Shown here one piece after another: positions 45,251 to 55,280 of a stretch of 64,000 bases of DNA. How positions within the stretch are numbered: the stretch's first letter is position 1; every line of letters starts with the position of its first letter. A model generated the notes under the pieces. It did not search any database, was not told where the DNA came from, and saw nothing but the letters and a program-made list of their open reading frames with translations. The stretch comes from a virus. Position numbers and translations under genes: made by a program. The stretch covers positions 18,407 to 82,406 of the IMG/VR virus record IMGVR_UViG_3300012269_000002, one strand, 5' to 3'.

Positions 45251-46162
45251 ATGAGTGGAACATATGGTACAGTAAGGTCGGCAGACATGTCACCAGAAGA
45301 CGTTGATATAACAGTTTTTTATTCCCCGAATAGGGAATCGGTAAATAGTAACGTATTTAAACTGGATTCTCAAAATTTAAGACCAATAAATAACCCAAAT
45401 AATACGACTGGTGGGTTTGAAATTTTCGGTGGATTATATTCACTTAATCTACCCGTTGAGAATTTTAGCTCTAAGGGTATCTATACAATAGTATTTAAAC
45501 CAGTTGAAATAAGAACTAGAATAGTAGATTGCGGTGTTTTATCGGCTTTTCCAGATATAAAGGGAATATTATTCGATGCATCAGATAGTAATTTAACCGA
45601 CTTTATCGATAAGTTCGAGAATAATAATCTTGTTGGATATCGAATCGAATATTTAACCACAAGTAACTTAAATACTAATAAAAAGATAAGAAATTTCTTT
45701 AAGATAGTAACATCAAATAATAGGGCAGAACCCGTTAACCAAAACTTAACGAATACTAATCAAAAAGCAATAAGATATAGATTTAATGATAACTCTAGTC
45801 TAGTTTTTTGTACTGTTTCCCCTTCATCATCCAGTAATGTAAAACCAAATATTTTACCTTTTATCGGGTCACCGAACCAGGATGTAATTATAACCAATAC
45901 TTTCTTTAGCCCTTTTGTACTTGAAGTTGAATTAGTTGAATATGATATAGAATCATTGGCTATCGGGTTATTCGGAAATCAAACAAAAAGTCTTGAAGAT
46001 GGAGTTTATACACTATATAACTTTAATGATGATATTTATAAACAATACAATCTATTTGAGATTAAAGATAGGTTTAGTGGTAAGCCATTATTTGAAATTA
46101 AGGAAAATAGACTTAATAATATTGACTTTACAAAGGGATTTGATGATATATCAGATATATAA
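45251..46162 (+). CDS. Virion structural protein of unknown type
   Basis: 303 residues starting MSGTYGTVRSADMSPEDVDI. Beta-rich, with a segment YIVFKPVEI-like (KGIYTIVFKPVEIRTRIVDC) common in small T4-like tail proteins of Bacteroidetes phages. No catalytic motifs. The next gene begins 21 bases on. Confidence 0.55.
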   Translation: MSGTYGTVRSADMSPEDVDITVFYSPNRESVNSNVFKLDSQNLRPINNPNNTTGGFEIFGGLYSLNLPVENFSSKGIYTIVFKPVEIRTRIVDCGVLSAFPDIKGILFDASDSNLTDFIDKFENNNLVGYRIEYLTTSNLNTNKKIRNFFKIVTSNNRAEPVNQNLTNTNQKAIRYRFNDNSSLVFCTVSPSSSSNVKPNILPFIGSPNQDVIITNTFFSPFVLEVELVEYDIESLAIGLFGNQTKSLEDGVYTLYNFNDDIYKQYNLFEIKDRFSGKPLFEIKENRLNNIDFTKGFDDISDI

Positions 46163-46183
46163 TAAAATGATAAAATAAAACAT

Positions 46184-49100
46184 ATGAGTGATAAAATTAA
46201 AGTGGTCGGTTACGCTCAAAGGGTTTTTCTTGGGGATGGAATTGAATACAGGAACTTTACCGAAGACTTAGTTGGAAATCAACAAACGGAGGGTGATGAT
46301 GGCACTGGTGCGAATTCAAACTTTACATTAAACAACTTTGTTATCACAACTAATTTTGAGGGTAGAACAAGTAGGTTATACGACACTAAAAAATTTAGTG
46401 ATTTTATAACCCTAAACACTTTAGATATATCAAGCATTGAAGCCACTAAATTATTAAGTAATAATATAAATATTAAAATTAACTTAGATAATACTAATTT
46501 ATCTAATTTTGCATACTTTGGTTCCGCAACCGAATTTGTTAGGGTCAGCCTTGAAAATATAATTACTTCGTGGCCAGCATCATTGTATATGGTTCCGAGT
46601 AGACTTAATAATTTAGGTGTAACCACCAACGGTTTTACTGTTTTAAATTATAATTACGACTTATTGTTAAATAAGGCGAAATTTACCGTTGATACTAATT
46701 TCATTAATAATAAATTTGATATTAATTACCAAAAAAACGGTAATATTGTAGATACATTTAATGAGGGTAATGATTTAAGGAATTTATCCGCAAACTTCAG
46801 TAGTTATGTTATTCTGGTCGGTGACGATGAATACCCTATTATAGGATATAGTGGGTCAGAAAATAAATTAAACGACTATATTAACTTCGAGGTCTATGGT
46901 GACCCATTTAAAGTTTCAGGTGGCACCAATTTAATGTTGAGATATCACATTAAACCTAAGAATTTATTAGTTGAAGAATTTTTTAATTCATTAAACGGTT
47001 TTGAATCTAATCTATTAAATAGGTTAGTAACGCCTAAATATACATCCGAATACGACTATCAAGTGGAAAGTGACACTGGGGTCTTGATTAATAGAAGTCA
47101 AAAATTGACGTGGCCCGTTACCGATGGGTATAATATTGATTTTAGCACTAATGATTATACCGAATTTGTAACTAAACTAGTAGAAATAAGTAATGATAAG
47201 GATGCCCTACAAAGTAACCTTGTCGCTAGATTTTTAACCTCGGAATCAATTTCAGATTTTGATACCTTACCAACATGTGACGGTAATACACAAGAGACTT
47301 CTGGGCAAAAAATGAATAAAACCCTTAAAATATATGGTAGGGAGTTTGATGAAGTTAAAAAATATATAGACGGTATATCATATGCAAACGTGGTAACCTA
47401 TGATAAAAAAGATAATACCCCAGACCAGTTAGTTAAGAATTTAGCTAGAATTTTAGGTTGGGAATTAGTATCATCAGTTCTAAACGAAGATTTGGTATCA
47501 TCTTATCTACTACCAAAGAAATCATCACTACTTGGACAAAGTAGAGGTTTGACGGCACAAGAGGCAGATATTGAAATGTGGAGAAGATTAATTCTAAACT
47601 CGGCTTGGATATGGAAATCAAAGGGAACTAGAAAGGCTGTTGAGTTTTTCTTTAAATTTATAGGTGCACCAGAAGGTCTTATTAATTTTAACGAGTTCGT
47701 GTACTCCGTTAAATCCCCGATTAATATGGAATTATTCATGAGTGTTCTAGAAAATAATAATCTAGACACTAATTTGGATTTTTATAATGTTGATTCCGAA
47801 GGTTACCCAAAATTCTTTGATAATACATCCGACATGTACTTTCAAAAGGGTGGTAAGTGGTACAGGGAAACGGGGGGGGCTAATGCAACACAAAATATAT
47901 CAACGGGCAATAACCCCCATGTTGGTCCATACGATAACGGTAGGGAATATATAAACCAATTAAATAATATTATTCCATCGTTCAGCGCATTTACATTAAC
48001 GTCAACAACGACAACCACTTCAAGTGAACAATTGTTCAGTAATTATAATAGTGGTATATTTAACGGATATTCTGGACCAACTTATTTTAATGTGGTTGAT
48101 GAAGAAGGTCAAAATTTTAGTAGTATAGTAACAATAACACCAACTATAATTAGTGACCCATGCCCACAATCGGAACAAACTGATTGTGGTTGTGATGTCG
48201 ATGAAGATGATGAGGCTATAAAAATAGATATTCAAAATAGGGGTGTTTGTTTAAATTTAGATTGTGATTCTATGTTTAATAGAATTGACTTTAACCAATT
48301 AGATGATTTATATCTATTCAATTATAAGGTATATAATATGGATGGTTCGGAATCTACGACAATTAATAAGGAAAGTAAATTTGGACCAAGAGAATGTTGC
48401 TCTGGTTTGTTAGATAATAGAAACAACCCTAGTAGGTCATATTATCATGAAGAATTCCAATATACGGGTATGACTGAAACGAATGTCCAAGTGTTTATAT
48501 CAGAACCGAAGAACAGTGGGTATATCTGCTGCTCATCAAATGGTATTGAGTCTGATTTAGGTTTACTTGGGTGCGGTAAAGAACTATCCTGTCAATGGCA
48601 ATTAGTATCGACTAATATATCTGATATGTGGCAATTCAATGAAGAGCCAGGTTTAGTGTTTTTAACCTTTAAGGACCCAAGGGGTAATAGTAGATTAGTT
48701 AATGTGGCTGATTCTGGTTTCTGTGTTGTGGGTAGTACCCCTAAAATTGTTACAGACCCATTTACTGGTGAGGTTGGGTATGCGTGTGCGGTATCTAATA
48801 ACACAACAAAACTTAGAGAAATACGTGATATATATTTGAATAGGGCTAAGGGTATAATTGGTTGTTCAGCACCAACGCCAACGCCTACTAGAACGCCAAC
48901 GCCAACGCCTACTAGAACGCCAACGCCAACGCCAACGCCTACTAGAACGCCAACGCCTACTAGAACGCCAACGCCAACGCCTACTAGAACGCCAACGCCA
49001 ACGCCTACTAGAACGCCAACGCCAACGCCTACTAGAACGCCAACGCCTACTAGAACGCCAACACCAACACCTACTAGAACGCCAACACCAACGCCTACTA

Positions 49101-49315
49101 GAACGCCAACGCCAACGCCAATTGTAGAATGTTTTTCTTACGAGATACAAAATAACGATAGTGAAGATTTAGTTTTCGAATATACGGATTGTAGTGGAGT
49201 TTTTATACAAGTTACCTTAAGTCAATTTGATGTAGATGCTGTATGTGCTCAATTTCAACCTACTATTAGAAGTGGTTTTGGGTTTGTATCAAACGCTTTA
49301 GAGCAATGTAATTAA
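46184..49315 (+). CDS. Large tail protein with a Pro-Thr repeat linker and a small Cys-containing C-terminal domain
   Basis: 1043 residues. The middle (~410-510) has [20 protein letters not shown] then [20 protein letters not shown] and [18 protein letters not shown], resembling the phage tail protein I / gp7-like helical region. Residues ~675-890 hold several Cys pairs. Residues ~897-979 are a Pro-Thr-rich linker with ten Thr-Arg units. The last ~64 residues ([20 protein letters not shown], ending EQCN) form a compact domain with two or more cysteines, probably a receptor-binding or display module held out on the stiff linker. It is a likely peripheral baseplate or fibre component. Confidence 0.6.
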   Translation: MSDKIKVVGYAQRVFLGDGIEYRNFTEDLVGNQQTEGDDGTGANSNFTLNNFVITTNFEGRTSRLYDTKKFSDFITLNTLDISSIEATKLLSNNINIKINLDNTNLSNFAYFGSATEFVRVSLENIITSWPASLYMVPSRLNNLGVTTNGFTVLNYNYDLLLNKAKFTVDTNFINNKFDINYQKNGNIVDTFNEGNDLRNLSANFSSYVILVGDDEYPIIGYSGSENKLNDYINFEVYGDPFKVSGGTNLMLRYHIKPKNLLVEEFFNSLNGFESNLLNRLVTPKYTSEYDYQVESDTGVLINRSQKLTWPVTDGYNIDFSTNDYTEFVTKLVEISNDKDALQSNLVARFLTSESISDFDTLPTCDGNTQETSGQKMNKTLKIYGREFDEVKKYIDGISYANVVTYDKKDNTPDQLVKNLARILGWELVSSVLNEDLVSSYLLPKKSSLLGQSRGLTAQEADIEMWRRLILNSAWIWKSKGTRKAVEFFFKFIGAPEGLINFNEFVYSVKSPINMELFMSVLENNNLDTNLDFYNVDSEGYPKFFDNTSDMYFQKGGKWYRETGGANATQNISTGNNPHVGPYDNGREYINQLNNIIPSFSAFTLTSTTTTTSSEQLFSNYNSGIFNGYSGPTYFNVVDEEGQNFSSIVTITPTIISDPCPQSEQTDCGCDVDEDDEAIKIDIQNRGVCLNLDCDSMFNRIDFNQLDDLYLFNYKVYNMDGSESTTINKESKFGPRECCSGLLDNRNNPSRSYYHEEFQYTGMTETNVQVFISEPKNSGYICCSSNGIESDLGLLGCGKELSCQWQLVSTNISDMWQFNEEPGLVFLTFKDPRGNSRLVNVADSGFCVVGSTPKIVTDPFTGEVGYACAVSNNTTKLREIRDIYLNRAKGIIGCSAPTPTPTRTPTPTPTRTPTPTPTPTRTPTPTRTPTPTPTRTPTPTPTRTPTPTPTRTPTPTRTPTPTPTRTPTPTPTRTPTPTPIVECFSYEIQNNDSEDLVFEYTDCSGVFIQVTLSQFDVDAVCAQFQPTIRSGFGFVSNALEQCN
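48872..49120 (+). repeat. Pro-Thr-Arg coding tandem repeat (249 bp)
   Basis: Units built from CCAACG and CCTACTAGAACG alternate, encoding (PT)nR with ten Arg. Copies are almost identical, with three silent ACA variants near the end. Long reading frames on other strands here are by-products of the periodic sequence. Confidence 0.95.
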
Positions 49316-49816
49316 TAAATTATAATAAAAAAATAATTAAAATACCCTTATTCATAGATTACGACAAATACGATAATATAGATTGTACAAAAGATAGCAG
49401 TAAAATACCACAAATATTTAGTAACTCCTTAGAGTTATATTTTAATGAAAAAAGCTTAATTTATAGTATTTTATGAATGGTATTTAAATGATATAATTAC
49501 AATATTTTGGTGTTGTAATAAGAAATTATTACAACACCAGGATATATTTAACAAAAAATAAATATATGTTTATTAAAACTTTATCTACTTTATTTTTGTT
49601 ATAACTAGTAATTCAAGTTCAATTAGTTAAATTCTATACTTACGGTACACTAACTGAATCTGAATATAACAACGGTAGTGTAGATTTATTAAAGATTATA
49701 TATATACATATATTGGTGTCGTTACAGTTGGTTATGGTAGTAACAATTTAGATTAATATTTACATTTTAAATAAATAAAGTACTTTATAAGATAATTATA
49801 ATAAAAGACAATCAAT
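49316..49816 (+). pseudogene. 500-bp gap with broken coding remnants
   Basis: No intact gene. One open stretch without a start follows directly in frame after the two stops of the previous gene (IPLFIDYDKYDNIDCTKDSS to LIYSIL). Near the right end, two frames together read TLTESEYNNGSVDLLK and IYTYIGVVTVGYGSNNLD, as if one frameshift broke a gene end. A perfect hairpin lies between them (49508-49539). This looks like the scar of a lost tail or mobile gene; the identity is unknown. Confidence 0.35.
49508..49539 (+). other. Perfect 14-bp hairpin with GAAA tetraloop
   Basis: TGGTGTTGTAATAA pairs with TTATTACAACACCA around GAAA. There is no T-run, so it is not a standard terminator. A GNRA loop on such a stem suggests a structured RNA element or remnant. 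Confidence 0.7.
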
Positions 49817-52800
49817 ATGGCTGACAATTTGATATTAAGCCCTTGTTTTACAAGACAGGACTATAACGGTGCCAACTATTCAATAGTTGAAAACCCGAAT
49901 GGGACTGTATCTATATACGACACCGACTCAAACCCGATAACTGACCATGAAAATAAAGCATGTTGTAAGGCATTGGGATATAATTTCGATATTGATGCTC
50001 AAAAATGTTTATGGGTTAATACCAACAATGACGGTAACGATAGATTCGTAGCTGAAAATTGTGAGTTCAAGGCGTTTAAAATTGTTATAAACCCAGAAGG
50101 TAACAGTGGAACTATTCTTAACCTAGATTCAAATGAGACATGTTGTTTAAATATCTCATTTGATTACCTATTTAATTTTGAATGTGATGTATTAGAAAAT
50201 TTTATTAATAATTCATCACTTAATAGTACGAATAATAATCTAACATATATAGATATATTTGAAAATCTGGATATTAGGTTTAACCTTGAAAAGATTGACC
50301 AAAGTACTGGTAGATTAGAAACCGTATTCCAAGAAAGTATTTTTAATATTTCAGAAGGTGGTTTAAGTGATTATATAATTAATAATCAAGGTTCAACTGG
50401 TTTATTAATCGATGGTGGTTGTAATACTTTCAAACCCACTATCCAAGGTCAATTATTGGCTCAATATCAATCCAACAACGAAACAATTCCGACCAGTGTT
50501 ACCAGAACATTCAACGATTGGTTCAACACATGTTGGTTAAGGTATGAGAGGGAAATATGTAGTCCTAGTATTATTGATGATTTAACCAATGAAAATATAA
50601 ACATATCTATAACCGTTAACAACTCATACACTGATTTTTCAATTTTATTAGATAGAATTAAAATACATAAAAACGCTGAAAAAATTGTTAACGTTGAGAC
50701 CTTTATATCAGAACCACCTAAGTTCGATTTTGAAAGGGTTCCAGATAATAAAAAATCATGGTTAGCTAATAAGGTCAAGGAGAATAGGGATTTTGACCTA
50801 AAACTTAGAGCTACCGAATATGTTAGTAATGAACAAAGGTTAACAATCAATAGTAAAGAGATAGATTTAAATTTAAGTCCAGCAAGGGCTGTTGAGCAAG
50901 ATATCTGGAACTATATAGGTGATAATAATTGTATTTTAGAGGGTTGTAAACAAACTGGACCGTTTGAGCCATACTCATGTCCAGATGGATTTGAATTTGA
51001 TGGTAGTAATCTGACCGTATGTGTTATGAGTGCATTTACGAATACTATTAAGGTGGGTAACGCTTATAATGTATCTAGTTGGTATAATTTTAATAGAGTA
51101 AACCATTACGGCCTCAGAGGGACTATATTTATTGAAGAGGAAGTAACTGATATGGTTTGGCCCATATACTGGACTGGCACGCCCGAAAATACTTGGGTTG
51201 GACCTAATTATAATGCTGATTATTTAACGGATTCATCTGGCTCACCAATATCGGCTACTGGTTTTGGTACCGAATTCGGACAAGGAAATGTGATTAGGTG
51301 GGCATCACCAGAAGCATTTAGTGGTCATAGAAGTAAATTTGGTTCGTCCGAATCTACAACGGTTGGTGGGGTCTCAAACCCTAACTTACTTTGGGGTGGT
51401 ACACCAGGACTTAATAGTATGATAATGGCTGGTAGATTATTTAATTCTGCCATATGGGTGCAAGGTACTGGCATTAATAATAAATTTTTCAATAATAGGT
51501 GGTTAGGTTTATCTAAGTGTTTGGAGATTGAAACATCTATGATATATAATATTGGTTTTGCTGGTGATGACAAAGTTAGAATAAAGGTTAATGGTGAGTG
51601 GTTGATTAACCCAGATATTAGCCCAGAAAGACCTATTGGACCTAATAGTGGCTTTGATACGATTAGACCTAATAGTAGGTTCACACAAGCTTATGTTGTT
51701 GTTCCAGTTAATTTATTTCAAGGTAAAAACGTAATCGAGGTCGAAGGGTATAATAGTACTGCTGGAGCACCAGCTGGGTTCGTATGTGAAGTTTATAGTG
51801 CCAGCACAACTTATCTTAAAACATTATTAACTGAAAGCCAGTTAGATGAGGTTACGATATTTAGTACTAAGGACTATATTGGTCAGGAATTTAATGTTGT
51901 TGGTAGTGAGGGTTATTTTTGTCCAACTGGTTATGCCTTGGACACATGTTTACCAGAACCTTATCAATGTCTAGAAATAAATAGGGTTAATAGTATTAAA
52001 AAAGAAAGAGAGATATGTTGTTGTGCTGGTGACCCACTTGTAATAACCAGTTATAATGGAATTACAACACAATTATCTATTGACACATTACCTGGGGCAA
52101 TTTTAGATTGTCAAGACATATTAGACACCTATGATTCTGTAAATGCGATTGATATTATAAAAAGTGAATGTCGATTAATTTATAAAATAGGTGATAAAAC
52201 CAAAACAACTTTTAAAGGTTATTATTTAACAGAAGAAAATGACGGTAGGGTAGGTGTTTATGATGTTAATTGGTTATCGGGTGTAACTGAAACATACACA
52301 AGTTTAAACGATTTAGTTGATTCTGAATGTTGTGAAGTTATCTCATCAATATTTTTATCAGACGTTCAAAATAACCTACAAGGTGTTGACATATATCCAA
52401 AGGTATCCTGGGATACTAATTTAAAAAGTTGTGTATATGGTAAGTTCGGTGATGATGGTTGTATTAATATTGATAATTTATTAACAACAGAAGTTTTTGA
52501 AATAGATACTATAGGTGAATTTGGTCGAACATTATCATCTGAATTAATCGATGTTAAGAACAGACAAACAATTTCGACATATCCGACCCTTAGGATGTTA
52601 TATGATAGATATAATTTTCACGCATTAGATTATTGTGATGTTGATAGTTCAAAATTAGATTATTTCGATATGGATAAGTTCGGAAATACGGTTGGTGACT
52701 ATTGGGTCGATTTAATGGAACAAGTAATACCAGCAACAACTATTTGGAATTCAACATATGAATATAGAAACACTATATTCGACCAACAAAAGTTCCAATA

Positions 52801-53065
52801 TAGAAAATCGCTAGTATTTAATTGTACAGACCCAAGTGGTAATTACCCTTTTGAAAGTGTGGCCAATGACAATTCAGTAGATGTTATCCTAGAAACGTTA
52901 CCAAAAACATCGACAACGGTTTCTAGTGTTGAAGAATGTACTGGTGTTTGGGCAATGCAATATAATGTGGGTTCTGAATTTTTAGGTACAGTAAGCATTA
53001 TCGGGGTAAACGCAAATGGTGGTTCAAACGGTAATGTAATAAACGAAATAAGCCCGTTTGACTAA
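49817..53065 (+). CDS. Large tail fibre/adhesin-like protein with a PA14/lectin-like domain
   Basis: 1082 residues. The N-terminal ~130 residues contain paired Cys (KACCKALGYNFDIDAQKCLW, ETCCLNISFDYLFNFECDV). Residues ~410-680 include YNIGFAGDDKVRIKVNGEWL and FQGKNVIEVEGYNST, the look of a carbohydrate-binding PA14/galactose-binding-like beta sandwich. A further Cys-rich part follows (EREICCCAGDP). The C-terminal ~200 residues are unassigned. It is probably a receptor-binding or fibre protein. A weak match to the window-wide upstream motif (GATAATTATAATAAAAG) precedes its start. Confidence 0.6.
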   Translation: MADNLILSPCFTRQDYNGANYSIVENPNGTVSIYDTDSNPITDHENKACCKALGYNFDIDAQKCLWVNTNNDGNDRFVAENCEFKAFKIVINPEGNSGTILNLDSNETCCLNISFDYLFNFECDVLENFINNSSLNSTNNNLTYIDIFENLDIRFNLEKIDQSTGRLETVFQESIFNISEGGLSDYIINNQGSTGLLIDGGCNTFKPTIQGQLLAQYQSNNETIPTSVTRTFNDWFNTCWLRYEREICSPSIIDDLTNENINISITVNNSYTDFSILLDRIKIHKNAEKIVNVETFISEPPKFDFERVPDNKKSWLANKVKENRDFDLKLRATEYVSNEQRLTINSKEIDLNLSPARAVEQDIWNYIGDNNCILEGCKQTGPFEPYSCPDGFEFDGSNLTVCVMSAFTNTIKVGNAYNVSSWYNFNRVNHYGLRGTIFIEEEVTDMVWPIYWTGTPENTWVGPNYNADYLTDSSGSPISATGFGTEFGQGNVIRWASPEAFSGHRSKFGSSESTTVGGVSNPNLLWGGTPGLNSMIMAGRLFNSAIWVQGTGINNKFFNNRWLGLSKCLEIETSMIYNIGFAGDDKVRIKVNGEWLINPDISPERPIGPNSGFDTIRPNSRFTQAYVVVPVNLFQGKNVIEVEGYNSTAGAPAGFVCEVYSASTTYLKTLLTESQLDEVTIFSTKDYIGQEFNVVGSEGYFCPTGYALDTCLPEPYQCLEINRVNSIKKEREICCCAGDPLVITSYNGITTQLSIDTLPGAILDCQDILDTYDSVNAIDIIKSECRLIYKIGDKTKTTFKGYYLTEENDGRVGVYDVNWLSGVTETYTSLNDLVDSECCEVISSIFLSDVQNNLQGVDIYPKVSWDTNLKSCVYGKFGDDGCINIDNLLTTEVFEIDTIGEFGRTLSSELIDVKNRQTISTYPTLRMLYDRYNFHALDYCDVDSSKLDYFDMDKFGNTVGDYWVDLMEQVIPATTIWNSTYEYRNTIFDQQKFQYRKSLVFNCTDPSGNYPFESVANDNSVDVILETLPKTSTTVSSVEECTGVWAMQYNVGSEFLGTVSIIGVNANGGSNGNVINEISPFD

Positions 53066-53089
53066 TAATAAAATAAAAAATATATAACT

Positions 53090-53332
53090 ATGCCATTATT
53101 AATTAAAAATGTAACAGGAACGGTCTTAGATAACCTATCGACCAATATAAACAAACTTAGTTTCGTTGAAGGTAGTTTTGGTTATAGTGAATGGTTTAAA
53201 ATTGGTAATTTAGAGGTTTTCTTACAAAATTTTAAAAATGTCGATAGAAGTGAACCACTTATAACACCTAATAAATTTGGTTTAGTGGTTAATAATAATA
53301 AAACCTTTGTAGAGTTAGAAATTTCATATTAA
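53090..53332 (+). CDS. Small virion protein, 80 aa
   Basis: Starts MPLLIKNVTGTVLDNLSTNI and ends FVELEISY; all beta-like. It shares one base with the next start. Size and coupling suggest an adaptor between the fibre-type protein upstream and the 631-residue protein downstream. The family is not recognised. Confidence 0.6.
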   Translation: MPLLIKNVTGTVLDNLSTNINKLSFVEGSFGYSEWFKIGNLEVFLQNFKNVDRSEPLITPNKFGLVVNNNKTFVELEISY

Positions 53333-55227
53333 TGAGTTATCAGGATAAAATATATAATCAAAATGTTAAGGGTATTAAAAATAGTACCGCCCCAGTTATA
53401 AAAACGAGTTCGGATATTTGTGTTTTCAGTAGCCCATTATTTACCATGGTGGGTGGTGATAAAATACAATGTTCCGATGTTACGTTTGATGTTAGTGGTA
53501 CTTCATTTGGTGATATATATTCCGCAACTACGGAGTGTTTTATTATAAATAATTTAGATATAGCTTGCTTTAACGATATTAATTGGAATACAAATATATA
53601 TGAGGATGATAACTTAGTTTATTCTTCCATATTCTACACTTCCAATTCAATATTTGGTGATGAACCTACATTAATCGACTTTACTTTAGGCGTTACCACT
53701 GCTTTCAATATTTTAGGGTATGATTATGAAGTAGATGGTAGTACATACAACGTTAATCAAATACGTGGTATCGGTAACCTCAAAATAGATATTGAGACAA
53801 ATTTAAACTATAGTGAATCGTGTCCGTTAACTGGTGCATCGTCTGGTAATACATTTACGGGTACGTGTGAAGATATTAATTCAAATATTGTAGATATTAA
53901 CTATAATAATTTAGTGCCGAGTGATAATAATGTATTTCCAATTACTGGGCAGACCAGTATAGCGTTGGAGTTTATATTTACTGGTAATACGGGTTCATTC
54001 GAGAACATGGATACGGATACTAAATTTAAGTTTGAGATATACGAATTTAATGAAGTTTTAGGAATCTTTAATGAAACTCCAAAATTTACATCACCACTTA
54101 AAGATTGGGCAACAATAAGTGGGACTAGTGCATTTACCGAAACAATCAGTGTCGATAATTTAAATATCGATGGCAACTATTTAGTAAAGGGTTATTACGT
54201 TTTTAATAAATGTACCGAATTTGCTAATTTATTGGGTCAAAAATACACAACGGAGATTAATAAATTGGGTGATGAATATAGGTTATATAACGCTAATAAA
54301 GATTTTTATTTCGTAGTGTTCAATAATGCAGATGTTCCATTAGTAGAAAGTGGGGATAATAACGAGGAAAACGTATTTGGCGTATTAAAGGTTATAAGTC
54401 AAATATTACCAGGTGGAACCGACCAGTTTTCATACCCAGTACAATCTGGTGATTTAATTGTTAATCTAAACGGACTTACTCTAGGTAAAGGACTAGACTA
54501 TTCAATAGAACCGATTAGTGAAGGTGGTCGAACAGTTTTAAAATTAAGTGGTGACACATATGACGGTGATGTACTCACCTATATCTATACAAGCTCGGAT
54601 GAATCTAAAAATAATATTAAACAAGATGTTATTGATGTAGTTACCACTATTACAAATGGGTCAACCAACAATCAGGGTGATAATAAAGTATTCTTCAACA
54701 CAACAAAAAATAAATACGAATTATACATGGAAATGACTCCAGTATCTAATAATGACGTTGTAGTTACTATAAATGGTATGGCATTGGCCAATAATATTGA
54801 TTATTATCTTTCATCATCAAATCCTAAAAGAATTATTCTTGAAGGGGATATAATAATTGGGGATATTATTAATATTTGGTATAATACCAATATTAAAGCA
54901 CAAGGTAATATATTTTCGGATACCGTTATAATCGATTGGTCAATAATAAATCCACCAAAGTTAAACGATAGGGGTAAATTTACACTTGAATTAAGTAGTG
55001 ATTTGGATTTTACAAATATAATAAACTCAATAGAGGTACCTTATATTCAAAATATCATAACATATTCAACGATACTAGGTTTAGTCGGTAGTGCTGGCGA
55101 TAAAGTTTATTACAGGGTCAAGAATGAAAAAAAATTCATAGATATTTGCGGTGGTCCCATTATTAGTACTTCATTTAGTGAAATAGTGGATATAACAATA
55201 CAAACAAATTCAATAAATTCATACTAA
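53332..55227 (+). CDS. Virion/tail fibre protein of unknown type
   Basis: 631 residues. Two similar modules occur near residues 370-425 (SGDLIVNLNGLTLGKGLDYS) and 470-525 (NNDVVVTINGMALANNIDYY). Each has the 'v.vNG..L....DY......I.L...' pattern seen in repeated beta modules of phage fibres. The N-terminal part has scattered Cys residues. No catalytic motif was seen. It is probably a fibre shaft or attachment protein. Confidence 0.6.
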   Translation: MSYQDKIYNQNVKGIKNSTAPVIKTSSDICVFSSPLFTMVGGDKIQCSDVTFDVSGTSFGDIYSATTECFIINNLDIACFNDINWNTNIYEDDNLVYSSIFYTSNSIFGDEPTLIDFTLGVTTAFNILGYDYEVDGSTYNVNQIRGIGNLKIDIETNLNYSESCPLTGASSGNTFTGTCEDINSNIVDINYNNLVPSDNNVFPITGQTSIALEFIFTGNTGSFENMDTDTKFKFEIYEFNEVLGIFNETPKFTSPLKDWATISGTSAFTETISVDNLNIDGNYLVKGYYVFNKCTEFANLLGQKYTTEINKLGDEYRLYNANKDFYFVVFNNADVPLVESGDNNEENVFGVLKVISQILPGGTDQFSYPVQSGDLIVNLNGLTLGKGLDYSIEPISEGGRTVLKLSGDTYDGDVLTYIYTSSDESKNNIKQDVIDVVTTITNGSTNNQGDNKVFFNTTKNKYELYMEMTPVSNNDVVVTINGMALANNIDYYLSSSNPKRIILEGDIIIGDIINIWYNTNIKAQGNIFSDTVIIDWSIINPPKLNDRGKFTLELSSDLDFTNIINSIEVPYIQNIITYSTILGLVGSAGDKVYYRVKNEKKFIDICGGPIISTSFSEIVDITIQTNSINSY

Positions 55228-55242
55228 TAATTTACTTTTGAG

Positions 55243-55249
55243 TATTTAT
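55243..55249 (+). promoter_or_regulatory. TATTTAT motif (putative phage promoter)
   Basis: AGTATTTATTAGTAAATAAG, 31 bases before the ATG at 55281. Confidence 0.45.
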
Positions 55250-55280
55250 TAGTAAATAAGATTAAACTAAGTTATAATAT

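Noticed and set aside
45993-46178. Small gene overlapping the end of the 303-residue virion gene
   Set aside because: It is an alternative frame within a supported gene with no upstream signal.
48858-49150. Arg-rich reading frames on both strands over the Pro-Thr repeat
   Set aside because: They are produced by the periodic repeat sequence of the real gene and have no independent start context.
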